Shown here piece by piece: positions 26,816 through 38,594 of a stretch of DNA of 64,000 bases; positions within the stretch are counted from its first letter, which is position 1; each line of letters begins with the position of its first letter. The stretch is from assembly GCF_020886315.1 (NCBI RefSeq), contig NZ_AP025226.1, positions 496,001 through 560,000 on the forward strand. The letters run 5' to 3'. Under the pieces are notes generated by a model, which worked only from the letters and a program-made list of their open reading frames with translations, ran no database searches and was not told the DNA's origin. The translations under genes and the position numbers were made by a program. The stretch comes from Saccharolobus caldissimus. GTDB taxonomy: Archaea; Thermoproteota; Thermoprotei_A; Sulfolobales; Sulfolobaceae.

Positions 26816-27577
26816 TTATATTGATTTTCTTCCCCTTATTATGAAACCCGTATGCATTATTCCTACATTTTTTGGTCTTACAGCATTTTCTTTAACTTGA
26901 TACTCCCTTAATATTATTTCCTCTACGTGTATGTCTATTATCCCAGAATTTTTCATAGCAAAATATGTTTTCTCTATTTGATTTATAGTAGGTACAAACA
27001 CTATTAATGCTGCTGATGGGACTAATGACTCATAAACCTTTGGTATAGCGTTCCACGGATCTGGCATATCTAAAAACACTGCATCTACATCCTTTTCGTC
27101 AACACCTTCACGTATGTCCTTTAATTTAAATACTATCCTATCCTCTACACCCAATATTCTAGCGTTAAATCTAGCTACTTTTAACATGTCTTCCCTTATA
27201 TCATACGTGTAAATTTTGGCGTTACTACTTAAAGCTAGAGCTATAGTTAAAAATCCAGAACCAGTGCCAGCTTCAACAACTTTACTTATTTGTCCAATTC
27301 CTGCTGAGATAAGAATATATCCTATATCCTTAGGATAAAGCACTTGAGAAGGTCTTTTAAGACCCTTTGAATACAAATCGTGTATTGTAGGTTTTAATAA
27401 ATAAGCCTTAACGCCTGTAGATAGGGTAATGGAACTTCCATATTCTAATCCTATCAAATCTTTATGAAATATTACCCCCTTATCGGTATCTAATCTCTTT
27501 TCCTTATCTAACTTTATGAGATATACTCTTTTAGTGTCTATCCAGACCACTACTGGGTCTCCTTCCTTTAGTGGCAT
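26816..27577 (-). CDS. trmI: tRNA (adenine-N1) methyltransferase TrmI (m1A57/58)
   Basis: TrmI makes m1A at positions 57/58 of the T-loop. After a small N-terminal beta domain ([19 protein letters not shown]) the sequence has [16 protein letters not shown] and the SAM-binding motif [16 protein letters not shown], then [14 protein letters not shown] with the catalytic acidic residue and proline. The frame extends to GTG 27616, but ATG 27577 ([11 protein letters not shown]) gives the normal family N-terminus and 253-residue length and is preferred. It is 22 bp upstream of the subunit H-like gene. Confidence 0.9.
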   Translation of the reverse strand: MPLKEGDPVVVWIDTKRVYLIKLDKEKRLDTDKGVIFHKDLIGLEYGSSITLSTGVKAYLLKPTIHDLYSKGLKRPSQVLYPKDIGYILISAGIGQISKVVEAGTGSGFLTIALALSSNAKIYTYDIREDMLKVARFNARILGVEDRIVFKLKDIREGVDEKDVDAVFLDMPDPWNAIPKVYESLVPSAALIVFVPTINQIEKTYFAMKNSGIIDIHVEEIILREYQVKENAVRPKNVGIMHTGFIIRGRKSI

Positions 27578-27655
27578 AATATAATAGGCAAAACGATAAG
27601 TTAAGTATCTTTTCACTTAAACAAGAAAAAGTTAACATGATAAGTAAAAAATTAA

Positions 27656-27709
27656 AATCAGCTTTGGTGTCTCATTTCATTGCATCAAAAATACCAGCCT
27701 TCATCATTT
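27656..27709 (-). ncRNA. Candidate C/D box sRNA between the RHH gene and trmI
   Basis: On the minus strand a perfect C box ATGATGA (27707-27701) and D box CTGA (27661-27658) lie 50 nt apart end to end, the right size for an archaeal guide RNA. A D'-like TTGA and a C'-like AATGAA are in the middle, leaving guides of about 13 and 12 nt (the latter ending ACACCAAAG). The terminal stem is weak. The element would begin at the stop codon of the RHH gene and fills an otherwise empty gap. The C box could be chance in AT-rich DNA, so this is weaker than the sRNAs at 11404 and 37266. Confidence 0.4.
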
Positions 27710-27860
27710 ACTCTTCTGTAGATACCCATAGTTCTTTCCGTATAAAATCACCAATTGCTGCTCTTATTACTTCACTTCTAGAACTATATCTGCCTGTGTT
27801 AACTAATTCATCTATAGCTTCTAAGAATTGTTCTGGTAACTTAACCGTTATTATTTTCAT
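27708..27860 (-). CDS. Ribbon-helix-helix (CopG-family) DNA-binding protein
   Basis: The 50-residue protein is a bare RHH domain: the beta strand [12 protein letters not shown], helix [13 protein letters not shown], and helix [22 protein letters not shown] proteins bind DNA as dimers through the strand, often as antitoxins or copy-number regulators. A longer frame reaches 27926, but ATG 27860 gives the canonical start and the TATA box CTTATAAA at about 27897-27903 supports it. No toxin gene is adjacent; the neighbouring trmB-type gene is 44 bp upstream. Confidence 0.85.
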   Translation of the reverse strand: MKIITVKLPEQFLEAIDELVNTGRYSSRSEVIRAAIGDFIRKELWVSTEE

Positions 27861-27904
27861 GTAAACTCGTATAACATAGATAACTTTAATAACATTTATA
27901 AGAC

Positions 27905-28636
27905 TTAACCCGCAGTAGTTGACCATAAGTGATTAAAATATACTGTAGCTATATCCACAAAATATTTATGATTAGAGAACAAACCAGTCAAATTGTCATT
28001 ATTCTTAACAATAAGAAGAATAGAGTCAGAAGTTATTAGACCACTTCCAAATAAAGACTGTGCCTTTTTCATCTGAGCCGATGGTATTTCTGGAAAATTT
28101 ACGTTTTTGTCGACTATTATCTTAGTTTCAGCTTTTAAAGAATTAGCCTTTATTAATTCAATTATTTCATTTTTTACTAATTCTTGATATGATACTGCAA
28201 TAAGATATATTTTACTATAGTCTTTCAACAGTTTAATAATATTATCTATAATATTATCTCTTGGTATTACTATAATACTATAAAGCATATTAGATGAAAA
28301 AATTGCTGATATAGGCTCTATAAATTGCTTCTCGAACTCATTCAATTTTTCTTGAAATGTATTTTTAATTTTATTCCAAACTTCTTTCAAAGGAATAGCC
28401 TCATATACAGCCGGCCTTTTATCTATTTTTATAATCCATCCCCTTCCCTCTAATTTGGATAATATATTGTACACTTTAGTATATGGCATTCCAATTTTAT
28501 CAGAAATTTCCCTTGCAGTTGCCCTGCCATATATTAGGAGATAGGAGTATATCTTTAATTCCGATTTAGAAATTCCGAACACTGAAGCGAACTTAGAAAC
28601 TCTGTTTATCGTTTCTTCTAATAGTTCAGATGACAT
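27905..28636 (-). CDS. TrmB-family transcription regulator
   Basis: The 243-residue protein has an N-terminal winged helix ([20 protein letters not shown], then [18 protein letters not shown]) of the TrmB type, followed by a helix and an alpha/beta C-terminal domain ([24 protein letters not shown]) resembling the phospholipase-D-like or sugar-sensing half of TrmB proteins. TrmB regulators respond to sugars in many archaea. ATG 28636 is preferred over TTG 28639. Its promoter overlaps that of the divergent rps25e gene within 47 bp, so expression of the two could interfere. Confidence 0.8.
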   Translation of the reverse strand: MSSELLEETINRVSKFASVFGISKSELKIYSYLLIYGRATAREISDKIGMPYTKVYNILSKLEGRGWIIKIDKRPAVYEAIPLKEVWNKIKNTFQEKLNEFEKQFIEPISAIFSSNMLYSIIVIPRDNIIDNIIKLLKDYSKIYLIAVSYQELVKNEIIELIKANSLKAETKIIVDKNVNFPEIPSAQMKKAQSLFGSGLITSDSILLIVKNNDNLTGLFSNHKYFVDIATVYFNHLWSTTAG

Positions 28637-28683
28637 CAAGAATTTATTAGGTTAAAAGGGAATTTTAAAAATAGTGACTTAAA

Positions 28684-29013
28684 ATGGGTGGTGCTACAAA
28701 GAAACCCATTTCCACGATGGAAAAGAGATTAAAAAGAGAAGCTGAAAAACAGCAAAAAGCAGAAGAGAAAAAGAAAGGACAATCAAAAACAGGAAAAGAA
28801 GTAATTAGTAGGGCTGTAACAATAGATGATGAAACAAAAAAGAGGGTATTAGATGAGATAAAGAAGGAAAGTATAGTTACGCCTTATACTCTTGCAACTA
28901 AAGCCGGCATTAGTATAAGTGTTGCTAAGAAGATATTAAAGGAATTGGAAAATCAAAATATTGTAAAATTATACTCAAGAGATAGGAGAACTGAAATATA
29001 TGTGGCAGCATAA
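28684..29013 (+). CDS. rps25e: 30S ribosomal protein S25e
   Basis: The 109-residue protein starts with a Lys/Glu-rich arm (KRLKREAEKQQKAEEKKKG) and ends in a winged helix (VTPYTLATKAGISISVAKKI, KLYSRDRRTEIYV), the S25e layout. It is a small-subunit protein of archaea and eukaryotes. A TATA-like element (ggttaaaag, 28650-28658) is 26-30 bp upstream and intertwined with the minus-strand promoter of the TrmB gene. It abuts the convergent nitrilase-like gene with no intergenic base. Confidence 0.94.
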   Translation: MGGATKKPISTMEKRLKREAEKQQKAEEKKKGQSKTGKEVISRAVTIDDETKKRVLDEIKKESIVTPYTLATKAGISISVAKKILKELENQNIVKLYSRDRRTEIYVAA

Positions 29014-29889
29014 CTATTCTTCTTCTACATTAATATCTTGAGAGGACTTCCTTTTTGATTCTCCCTTAATCTTTTTTATTCCCTTACATAATCCATTTAT
29101 TACAGGCTCAAGATAAGTTAATTGTAATTGTTTATTACCAGACATTAGTACAGAACTTTCCACTAATAAAATACTATCATCCTCTTCTGCTTCCTTACTT
29201 ATTAGATTATCTGGGGATGTTACAAAAGTTGGAGAATAACCTATAATTTCTCCCTCTTCATCTTCTATACTTTCACCTACAATTAAATAAGGTATTTCAT
29301 TTTCTATTGTTCTAGCTATTGCAATATGTTTTATAACTTGTTGTCTTTTTCCTAAAGCTTTCATAGTTCCTATTATAATATCTGATCCTCCAAGCGCTAG
29401 TAACCTACTAATCTCTGGCGAAAATATATCGTCCTCCGCAATAATTCCGTATTTTTTATCCAATACGACATTAACGGGCTCCTTACCAGCTGAAATACCT
29501 AATTTTATATCCTTTTCTGAGAGCACTGCTTTCCTATATTTTCCTATTATCTCTCCTTGTGGCGATAATATAAGTGAAGTAAGAAATATTTTAGGGCCTG
29601 CTTGTTCTAGAATGGGACCCACTATAATGTGAACTTCTCCATCCATAGCTAAATTTATTAGTATATCAGTATTATTCCCAGGAATCTTCTCTGCTAAGTT
29701 TTTAACATAACTCCTCAATTTTTTATCATTATCGTAGATTTCGAAAATATTTCCCGACGGAAACATAGATGGCAAAACCACTAATTTAGCCCCTTTATCT
29801 TTAGCTTGTTTTATTAACTTTTTAGCTTTCTCTATGTTATGTTTTCTAGACAATTCTTTAAGTCTTAAATGAATTAACGCGATAAGCAT
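29014..29889 (-). CDS. Carbon-nitrogen hydrolase (nitrilase) fold protein lacking the catalytic Glu and Cys
   Basis: The 291-residue protein aligns by eye to the nitrilase superfamily: [30 protein letters not shown], then [29 protein letters not shown] and a conserved end. The catalytic triad is Glu-Lys-Cys. Lys is kept (YRK), but the Glu of VVFPE is Ser (VVLPS) and the Cys of GxxICyD is Glu (GIIAEDD). It cannot work by the usual thiol mechanism, so it is probably a pseudo-enzyme or has a new activity. The C-terminus is a charged tail. It lies 15 bp downstream of reverse gyrase and may be co-transcribed with it. Confidence 0.8.
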   Translation of the reverse strand: MLIALIHLRLKELSRKHNIEKAKKLIKQAKDKGAKLVVLPSMFPSGNIFEIYDNDKKLRSYVKNLAEKIPGNNTDILINLAMDGEVHIIVGPILEQAGPKIFLTSLILSPQGEIIGKYRKAVLSEKDIKLGISAGKEPVNVVLDKKYGIIAEDDIFSPEISRLLALGGSDIIIGTMKALGKRQQVIKHIAIARTIENEIPYLIVGESIEDEEGEIIGYSPTFVTSPDNLISKEAEEDDSILLVESSVLMSGNKQLQLTYLEPVINGLCKGIKKIKGESKRKSSQDINVEEE

Positions 29890-29904
29890 AATTTTTTCAC
29901 CAGC

Positions 29905-32900
29905 TTACCTAATTGTTTGTATTTCATTATATAATTCTTTTAAGACTTCTATGTAATCAATTTTACCATCCTCTATTTCACTCATCTTGCGAAGCAAGTT
30001 GCTCGTCCTACTTTCTGAGACTATTTGCTGGTATTTATTATTAAGGTAATTGTAAACCTCTATGCCTATACTAGTTGGAACTAATTTCTTCAAACTTTTA
30101 GATTCCACTACATATCTCCTTTTCTTTAATGTAGATATAATCGTGGCATAAGTACTAGGCCTACCAATTTGTTTTCTCTTCATCTCACTTACTAATTCTC
30201 CTTCTGTATATAACTGAACGAGGCTTTTTGTAAATGATCTTGTGACTTTTGCAGAATAAACGTTTCCTTCAATATCTTTAGTAATTGGAGAGGATAATTT
30301 GAATGGAAAATATAACACTCCTTCTAAAACGCGAGCGGGCTCTTCACCTTCCTTAAATTTATAATTCGTAATTAATTCAATAGTATCATTTTCTAGTTTT
30401 AATTCAGTATTATCTAAGTAAGCTTTTATTTTAATTAGTTGCTTATCTAATATCAATGGGGGCAGTTGACTTGAAATAAATCTCTTAAAAACTAAATCAT
30501 ATACCCTAAAGTGAGTTGCAGTTAATCTTTTTGGAAGTTCTAGATCCCCTTCTTCAATGGCCGCTTTTAGCATTGTTTCATCTAAGGGTTTAGTAGGTCT
30601 TATTGCTTCATGAGCTCCACCTTCTCCCCAGCTTCTAGGTTTGAATATTTTAGTGATATCAATTTGTTTAGACTTTAAATATGTTTCAGCTACATTTATT
30701 CCAAAATTGGAAATCCTTGTGCTATCTGTCCTATGATAAGTTATTAGACCCAATTCAAAAAGATCTTGAGCAATTCTCATAGTTTCTGATGCAGATAATT
30801 TAAGAATTGAAGATGCATCTGCTAAAAGGCTATCCGTAGTATAGGGAGGAAGTGGACCGAATTCCTCGCTTACGTAATCTATCTTATCTATTCTTATATT
30901 TATTATACTATTTTTCGATAAATTATTTTGTTTAGGTACTAATATATTAAAATTGTATGTTATATTATTCTTTTCTGAAAATATATTTAATATTGCTACT
31001 AAATATTTTTTCCTATTTTTTGGATCTTTGTATTCATTATATCTTTGGACTACCCAACCTAATACAGGTGTTTGAACTCTTCCAGCGCTTAAGTTAGGAT
31101 TTTTATCACAACTTAATGATCTCAATTTTTCTATTTTTTTAATCAATTTTTCTTTATTTTTTTCATTTTTAGCTAGATTTGCTCTTTCTTCTAATTTACT
31201 TTTCATATTATTACAGTAATTGTTCCAGAAATCTGTTTGAACTTTCTCTGATAGCCTAAAACCTAACCATCTATCCTCAATTCTTCTTACTATTTGAGCC
31301 TTAATTAATTTATAATCAAATTCACGAGGATTCTGAATAGCATTTAATATTGCTCTTCTAGTAACTTCGTGAAATTCAGCCCTTTTTATGTTACTATTAT
31401 ATGGACGTATTGCCAAATATATATCCCACGCTATTTTTTCACCTTCAGTATCGGGATCAGTACCTATAAGTATCTCATCAGCTTCTAATGCTAACTCTCT
31501 AAGCACATCTACAACCTCTGTTTTATCCATTACTATCGGAGCATTACAACCTGGTATAGGGCACTTATTTTCTTTTAAATCTTGCACAATCTGATGCCCG
31601 TTGCTACATTTCTTTATAGTTGAGTAATAAGGAATATACTTATTATCAGAAATAATAACACCATATACATCAATTCCCTTATCTGTTATAGTATTATAAT
31701 TACTATCTGTGATTAAATCATATATGTGACCCCCACTAGCTGTTACTATAAGTATTCTATCACCAAGTACAGTCTCATAAGTTCTAATCCTACCGTAAGT
31801 TCTTGACGAAGGTTTAGAGAAAAAGTTAGCTATAGTCCTAGCTTTATTAGGAGACTCTACTATAAATAGAGTAGTTTTTATTTTTAATGAAGATGGACTT
31901 ACAACTCCCTCCTTCTTTAACTTTCTTAGACTTTCTCTTTCCTCACTTATCCTAGTTAAAATACCATCTAAAGAATTTTCTCCAATCTTATTATTATTTA
32001 TATCAAAGGGAAACCATTTAATCTCGTCAAGAATAAGACTAAGTTTCTTATTTAATATGTCAAATAATTTATCATTATCTATAAAAAGTACTGAAAGTCC
32101 AGTAGTAAGATTCGAACCGTAAAGTCTTGAAGTCCTACCACTAGCCTGTATATATGTTAAGTAATCAGGCATAAGAATATAATCGCCTTGAATTACTACA
32201 TCACCAGCATCTGCTATTTTCTCAAGTACTATCTTATCTTTTAGATATTCATTAACTAACTCATATCCTCTTTTAATTACTTGATCTTCAATTTTACCCC
32301 CCTTAATATCTCTAGCTAACATTGCTAATGCAGCTGGACTTAAATTCCTTAATTTTTTACGAACATAAACTAGAATTTTTCTTATTTCTTCATCATTCTT
32401 TACTAAAGAAATTAAACTCAACAGTCTTAACAAGGCTAATGGATGCATGTACTCTCCTATTCTAAACTTAAACTTTGGAATACCTACAAAAACTGCGTAT
32501 TTTATCCTCCACGGTATATCTATACCCCTAACTAAAACTCCGTAATGTGTTGCAACACCTACTAACACGTTTATCTCACCCCTTTCAAATTCCTCTAATC
32601 TTGTCATAGATGACGAGGTTACAGAAGCTGCGTTTATATTATATTCATTAAGTATAGTTGCTAACTTTTCGGCATAACTAGCACCCTTATCTATAGGTAC
32701 ATAAACGAGTGTTCCGTCATTTAATCTCTTAAGGACATCTATAAGTACTCCTAAAGTACATTCTTCATTAATCTGATTATTACATATATTATTTAAATTT
32801 ATATAACTATCTATTATATTTCTTATATAGATTATTGAACCACCAGGTTTAAATCCCATAAGAGTAGAAAGAACTGGATTTCCTCTACTTATTGTAGCAG

Positions 32901-33720
32901 AGGAAAATACAACTATTTTATCTCTTAATTTATCGCTTCTTATATCTTGAATTTTCTGGAATTTTTCCTCATCAGCAATATTACTCCTAAGTAACAAAGC
33001 AGTTTTTTGGATATCATCTTCTGTAAATCCTACCAATTGCAATATAGATTTAGCACTCCTACTAGATTTTAAGGCAGCATCTACATCATCAACGAAAATA
33101 AAATCAAATTTAATAGATAATAAATCGGAAAGATTTCTCATAATAAATCTACTTGTTGTTATAAATATATCAAAGTTATTCTTCTTTAATTCCTCTAGTA
33201 TATCCTCACTTTGATGAACAGTATGTTGCTTATTATATAAAAGTTGAACTGGTTGAGAAAGAGTCTCGGAAAACTTAGTAAGCTTGTCGACTGTTTGCGA
33301 AATCAAAGTTCTAGTAGGAAATATGATTATAGATTTCTTATTATTCATAGCGTAATATAATGACATCATAAGTCCAAATGTAGTTTTACCTAACCCAGGA
33401 GGAGCTATTATAGCAAAACTTTCTCCTTTTAAGAACCTTAAGATCCAAGATCTCTGCGGACCTATAGGTTTTGAGTTAAAAATTTTAATAAACATGTTTT
33501 CAATAACTTTGTAGTCTTCTAAGCGTTTATATAATGGATTAAGTCTCTTTAAAGCTTTATTTTTGTAAAGAATTTCAAGAAGATCATTTATATTATTGAA
33601 TTTCAGATTTTCTTTCAAACATGACTTACATACAGAGCCGTTAAATAGCCTCTCTGCTTCTATGTCCCCTCCACAATTGGGGCATGATTTTGTATATACA
33701 GAGTAAGGAATGTTCTCCAA
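29905..33720 (-). CDS. topR1: Reverse gyrase (TopR1-like)
   Basis: Reverse gyrase adds positive supercoils to DNA with ATP and is the hallmark of hyperthermophiles. The 1271-residue protein has an N-terminal zinc finger (Cys13, 16, 31, 34), an SF2 helicase-like half with Walker A APPGLGKTT (about residue 100-110) and a DDVD box, a second zinc finger (CSNGHQ...CPIPGC, about 700), and a topoisomerase IA half with the active Tyr in GLITYHRTDS (about 995). All elements are present. TopR1 identity is inferred from its place next to cdc48, as I recall for S. solfataricus. It is divergent from cdc48. Confidence 0.95.
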   Translation of the reverse strand: MENIPYSVYTKSCPNCGGDIEAERLFNGSVCKSCLKENLKFNNINDLLEILYKNKALKRLNPLYKRLEDYKVIENMFIKIFNSKPIGPQRSWILRFLKGESFAIIAPPGLGKTTFGLMMSLYYAMNNKKSIIIFPTRTLISQTVDKLTKFSETLSQPVQLLYNKQHTVHQSEDILEELKKNNFDIFITTSRFIMRNLSDLLSIKFDFIFVDDVDAALKSSRSAKSILQLVGFTEDDIQKTALLLRSNIADEEKFQKIQDIRSDKLRDKIVVFSSATISRGNPVLSTLMGFKPGGSIIYIRNIIDSYINLNNICNNQINEECTLGVLIDVLKRLNDGTLVYVPIDKGASYAEKLATILNEYNINAASVTSSSMTRLEEFERGEINVLVGVATHYGVLVRGIDIPWRIKYAVFVGIPKFKFRIGEYMHPLALLRLLSLISLVKNDEEIRKILVYVRKKLRNLSPAALAMLARDIKGGKIEDQVIKRGYELVNEYLKDKIVLEKIADAGDVVIQGDYILMPDYLTYIQASGRTSRLYGSNLTTGLSVLFIDNDKLFDILNKKLSLILDEIKWFPFDINNNKIGENSLDGILTRISEERESLRKLKKEGVVSPSSLKIKTTLFIVESPNKARTIANFFSKPSSRTYGRIRTYETVLGDRILIVTASGGHIYDLITDSNYNTITDKGIDVYGVIISDNKYIPYYSTIKKCSNGHQIVQDLKENKCPIPGCNAPIVMDKTEVVDVLRELALEADEILIGTDPDTEGEKIAWDIYLAIRPYNSNIKRAEFHEVTRRAILNAIQNPREFDYKLIKAQIVRRIEDRWLGFRLSEKVQTDFWNNYCNNMKSKLEERANLAKNEKNKEKLIKKIEKLRSLSCDKNPNLSAGRVQTPVLGWVVQRYNEYKDPKNRKKYLVAILNIFSEKNNITYNFNILVPKQNNLSKNSIINIRIDKIDYVSEEFGPLPPYTTDSLLADASSILKLSASETMRIAQDLFELGLITYHRTDSTRISNFGINVAETYLKSKQIDITKIFKPRSWGEGGAHEAIRPTKPLDETMLKAAIEEGDLELPKRLTATHFRVYDLVFKRFISSQLPPLILDKQLIKIKAYLDNTELKLENDTIELITNYKFKEGEEPARVLEGVLYFPFKLSSPITKDIEGNVYSAKVTRSFTKSLVQLYTEGELVSEMKRKQIGRPSTYATIISTLKKRRYVVESKSLKKLVPTSIGIEVYNYLNNKYQQIVSESRTSNLLRKMSEIEDGKIDYIEVLKELYNEIQTIR

Positions 33721-33753
33721 CTTCTCAATCTCGTATTGTTTTAATGAGAAAGA

Positions 33754-33765
33754 CTTATTTTAAAC
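33754..33765 (+). promoter_or_regulatory. TATA box of cdc48
   Basis: CTTATTTTAAAC is centred 26 bp before ATG 33785 and decides that start over the in-frame TTG at 33776, giving a leaderless mRNA that begins MSQQLKFRV. Confidence 0.65.
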
Positions 33766-33784
33766 GTTTCGCAGATTGTATAAG

Positions 33785-36021
<2,237 letters not shown>

Positions 36022-36025
<4 letters not shown>

Positions 36026-37269
36026 AACAGTATAAAATATTGCTTATCATTGCAGATGGTTTAGGAGATAGGCCAGTAAGTAAATTGCATGGATTAACTC
36101 CATTAGAAGCTGCTAATAAGCCAAATATTAACGAGCTACTTAAGAATTCTATAGCTGGATTATTAGACCCAATTTCACCAGGTATAGTACCAGGGAGTGA
36201 CACCTCTCATTTGTCAATTTTCGGATTAGATCCTCACAAATATTATAGAGGAAGAGGAGTTTTTGAGGCATTAGGTGCTGGGGCCATATTAAACGATGGA
36301 GATATAGCATTTAGAGGAAATTTTGCTACAGTAAATAATGACTTTGTAGTAATAGATAGAAGAGCTGGTAGAAAATTGGAAGAAGGGGAGGATTTAGTAA
36401 AGGAGTTAAATGATAAAATAAAGGAAATAGACAATGTAAAGGTAAAGTTCTATAAGGGGACAGAACATAGAGTAGCTGTGGTATTATCAGGGGAAGGATT
36501 AAGTGACAAGGTTTCTGATACAGATCCTCATTATGAAGGAATTAAAGTACTTGAAAGTAGGCCGTTAGACAGTACTTTAGAATCAAAGAAAACTGCAGAG
36601 GTTATAAATAAACTTACTAGAAAAATTTATGAAGTATTAAACTCTTCGGAAATAAATAAAAGAAGAGTTGAAAAGGGAGAAAAACCTGCTAATATCATAT
36701 TATTAAGAGGGGCATCCCACTACGTCAGATTGCCTCGATTTAAAGATTATACCAAACTTAAAGCAGCAGCCGTCTCGGCTACAGCGTTGATCAAAGGTAT
36801 ATGTAAAGATCTAGGCATGTACGTAACTACTCCACCTGGTGCTACTGGAGGTATAGATACGGATTATAATTCTAAGGCTAGAGAAGCTATCAAATTACTT
36901 AAAGAAGATTATGAGTTCGTATTCTTACATATAAAAGCTACAGACGCGGCATCCCATGACGGCTTGATTGAAGAAAAAATAAAAGCAATAGAGAGAATAG
37001 ACAGCGTAATAGGTACTATAATTGATGATATAGGAAGAGAAAATATAGTAATAATGTTTACCGGAGATCACACAACTCCAGTTGAATTAAAAGAGCATAC
37101 AGGTGACCCAGTACCCATCTTTTTATACGTACCTTACCCAATTGTGAATGACAGTATTAAGGATTTTAATGAAAAAGAGGCAAGAAAAGGTAGCCTAAGA
37201 ATAAGGGGGTTAGACGTAATAAATATATTGTTAAACTATTCTAATAGAGCAGAAAAATATGGAGCTTAA
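36022..37269 (+). CDS. apgM: Cofactor-independent phosphoglycerate mutase, archaeal type
   Basis: ApgM interconverts 3- and 2-phosphoglycerate in glycolysis/gluconeogenesis. The 415-residue alkaline-phosphatase-fold enzyme shows [12 protein letters not shown] (metal Asp), [16 protein letters not shown] with the nucleophilic Ser, [14 protein letters not shown] and [15 protein letters not shown] (metal ligands). The TTG start at 36022 overlaps the cdc48 stop (TTGA), so the two are translationally coupled. A C/D box sRNA begins at its stop codon. Confidence 0.94.
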
Positions 37270-37323
37270 TATGATGAAGCTCGGAAGGTCAGATAAGTGA
37301 AGACCCTGCGCAGGTCTGATTAA
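37266..37323 (+). ncRNA. C/D box guide sRNA in the apgM 3' region
   Basis: C box ATGATGA (37271-37277) and D box CTGA (37316-37319) are perfect; the internal D'-like CAGA and C'-like GTGAAGA are recognisable, giving guides AGCTCGGAAGGT and CCCTGCGCAGGT of 12 nt each. TTAA on both flanks (37266-37269, 37320-37323) forms a short closing stem. Total about 54-58 nt, the usual size. The second guide contains the self-complementary CCTGCGCAGG. It overlaps the apgM stop codon and reaches the end of the convergent dephospho-CoA kinase gene. Targets (2'-O-methylation sites) not determined. Confidence 0.72.
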
Positions 37324-37859
37324 CAATAAGTTATCTGAGATTTTTCTAGAATATCATATACTCGCCATTTTATTAAATTATTATTAATAATGACCACAGC
37401 ACCTGCATTAGGTTGACCGTAAATTATTATATCTCCAATCTCTGAATAAAGTACTACTGGTATAACAAGTAAATCCTCTTCACCGTTAACTATAATTATA
37501 CCTCGCTCATTATTTTTTAATATACTTTTTATAATCTCAATTGTACTGAACCTTATCTTACCAGCTTCATTAAATACTCTATATTCTTTAGTGTCAGATT
37601 TCTTGAAAGAGTAACTAACTGTCCTTTTAGTCTTTCCATCTACAATTTCTATAAAAGGAATTATATTATTTCTTTCTAATACATCAGTTACGTAATCTCC
37701 TACGGTTATTATCCTATTTTTAGCCTTATTAAGTAAAAAATTTATAAATAAACTATTATTCGTAAAAAGGATTCCATATGGTCTAGAAAGTTCTCGTCTT
37801 AAACTAGGATCATTAAACACAAAACATAAATCTACTTTACTATTATTGCATATCTCCAA
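37320..37859 (-). CDS. GTP-dependent dephospho-CoA kinase (DUF359)
   Basis: The last step of archaeal CoA synthesis, phosphorylation of dephospho-CoA with GTP. The 179-residue protein has the DUF359 pattern: PYGILF, RIITVGDYVTDVLERNNIIP, IEIVDGKTKRTVSY, then VNGEEDLLVIPVVLYSEIGD and IIYGQPNAGAVVI. The GEEDLL acidic residues are thought to bind metal/substrate. It overlaps the upstream spt4 gene by 28 bp; the aIF2-gamma/PIN/rpo7/spt4/DPCK order is a conserved archaeal arrangement, here detached from rps24e. Confidence 0.88.
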   Translation of the reverse strand: MEICNNSKVDLCFVFNDPSLRRELSRPYGILFTNNSLFINFLLNKAKNRIITVGDYVTDVLERNNIIPFIEIVDGKTKRTVSYSFKKSDTKEYRVFNEAGKIRFSTIEIIKSILKNNERGIIIVNGEEDLLVIPVVLYSEIGDIIIYGQPNAGAVVIINNNLIKWRVYDILEKSQITYC

Positions 37860-38032
37860 GGTTTTTGTACCTCAGCTATTTTAGCTACTTCAGAATCAGT
37901 ATTTATAATAATTATAACTCCTTCCCAATCGTCACTAAAGCTTGAACTTCCACATATTGGACAAACTTCTTGTTCTGGTGAAACTAATGCCTTACAGTTT
38001 TTACATGCTTTGAAAATAGATTTTCTTGCCAT
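37832..38032 (-). CDS. spt4: Transcription elongation factor Spt4 (formerly RpoE'')
   Basis: Spt4 is the small zinc partner of Spt5 in elongation. The protein has CKNCKALVSP and EVCPICGSSSFSDDWEGVI, the two CxxC pairs and the SxxWxG hallmark. A GGTGA ribosome-binding site at about 38041-38045 indicates ATG 38032 (MARKSIFKACKNC, 66 aa) rather than the GTG at 38044 that lies within that site. It is 13 bp downstream of rpo7. Confidence 0.93.
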   Translation of the reverse strand: MARKSIFKACKNCKALVSPEQEVCPICGSSSFSDDWEGVIIIINTDSEVAKIAEVQKPWRYAIIVK

Positions 38033-38045
38033 TATATTTTTCACC

Positions 38046-38591
38046 TTATTTTTTAGTTGTTTGCGTTAACCATTCTATCTTACCAAGATATGGTTGCCTC
38101 ATTGTTAAAGCAACTCTAGGTAATCTACCAGTAGCTGCAGACGCTACGCTAATTATTCTGGCTCTAACCTTATCTCCTTTCTGAATTACCTTTTTAGATT
38201 TCTCCCCTATTATTATTCCCCTGGCACTATCGTATTTTAAAGAATCATCAGCAATTTGAGAAATATGAACTAAACCATCCATCGGACCTAAATTTACAAA
38301 AATCCCATAATTATCTACTTGAAGAACTTCTCCTTCAATAACCTCTTGTGGCACGGGTACATAGGTTAACATTTCAAATTCTACTTCGTGATAAGTTGCC
38401 CCATCCCCAAATACTAATATACCTTCATCGTTCACCTTAACATTTAATATTGCAAGAACTAATCCTAATTCCTTAAATAATCTTTCTTGATATTGCTGCC
38501 TAAGCTCATTTAAAGCAATTTCCTCTAATGGTTTACCAAATTCGCTAGGAGGTATCCTCACGATACTACGGGCTTTAATAAGTTTATACAT
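38046..38591 (-). CDS. rpo7: DNA-directed RNA polymerase subunit Rpo7 (RpoE')
   Basis: Rpo7 with Rpo4 forms the polymerase stalk that binds exiting RNA. The 181-residue protein has the N-terminal tip domain ([20 protein letters not shown]) and a C-terminal S1/OB domain ([37 protein letters not shown]). Length matches archaeal Rpo7. It sits between the PIN gene and spt4 in a tightly packed information-processing operon. Confidence 0.95.
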   Translation of the reverse strand: MYKLIKARSIVRIPPSEFGKPLEEIALNELRQQYQERLFKELGLVLAILNVKVNDEGILVFGDGATYHEVEFEMLTYVPVPQEVIEGEVLQVDNYGIFVNLGPMDGLVHISQIADDSLKYDSARGIIIGEKSKKVIQKGDKVRARIISVASAATGRLPRVALTMRQPYLGKIEWLTQTTKK

Positions 38592-38594
38592 ACG

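Noticed and set aside
27637-27864. 75-codon plus-strand frame opposite the RHH gene
   Set aside because: It is antisense to a clear RHH domain and to the C/D candidate, has no promoter, and its translation resembles no protein.
37301-37318. The palindrome CCTGCGCAGG as a transcription terminator
   Set aside because: It is part of a guide element between C and D boxes, is not followed by a T-run, and archaeal termination does not usually need hairpins.
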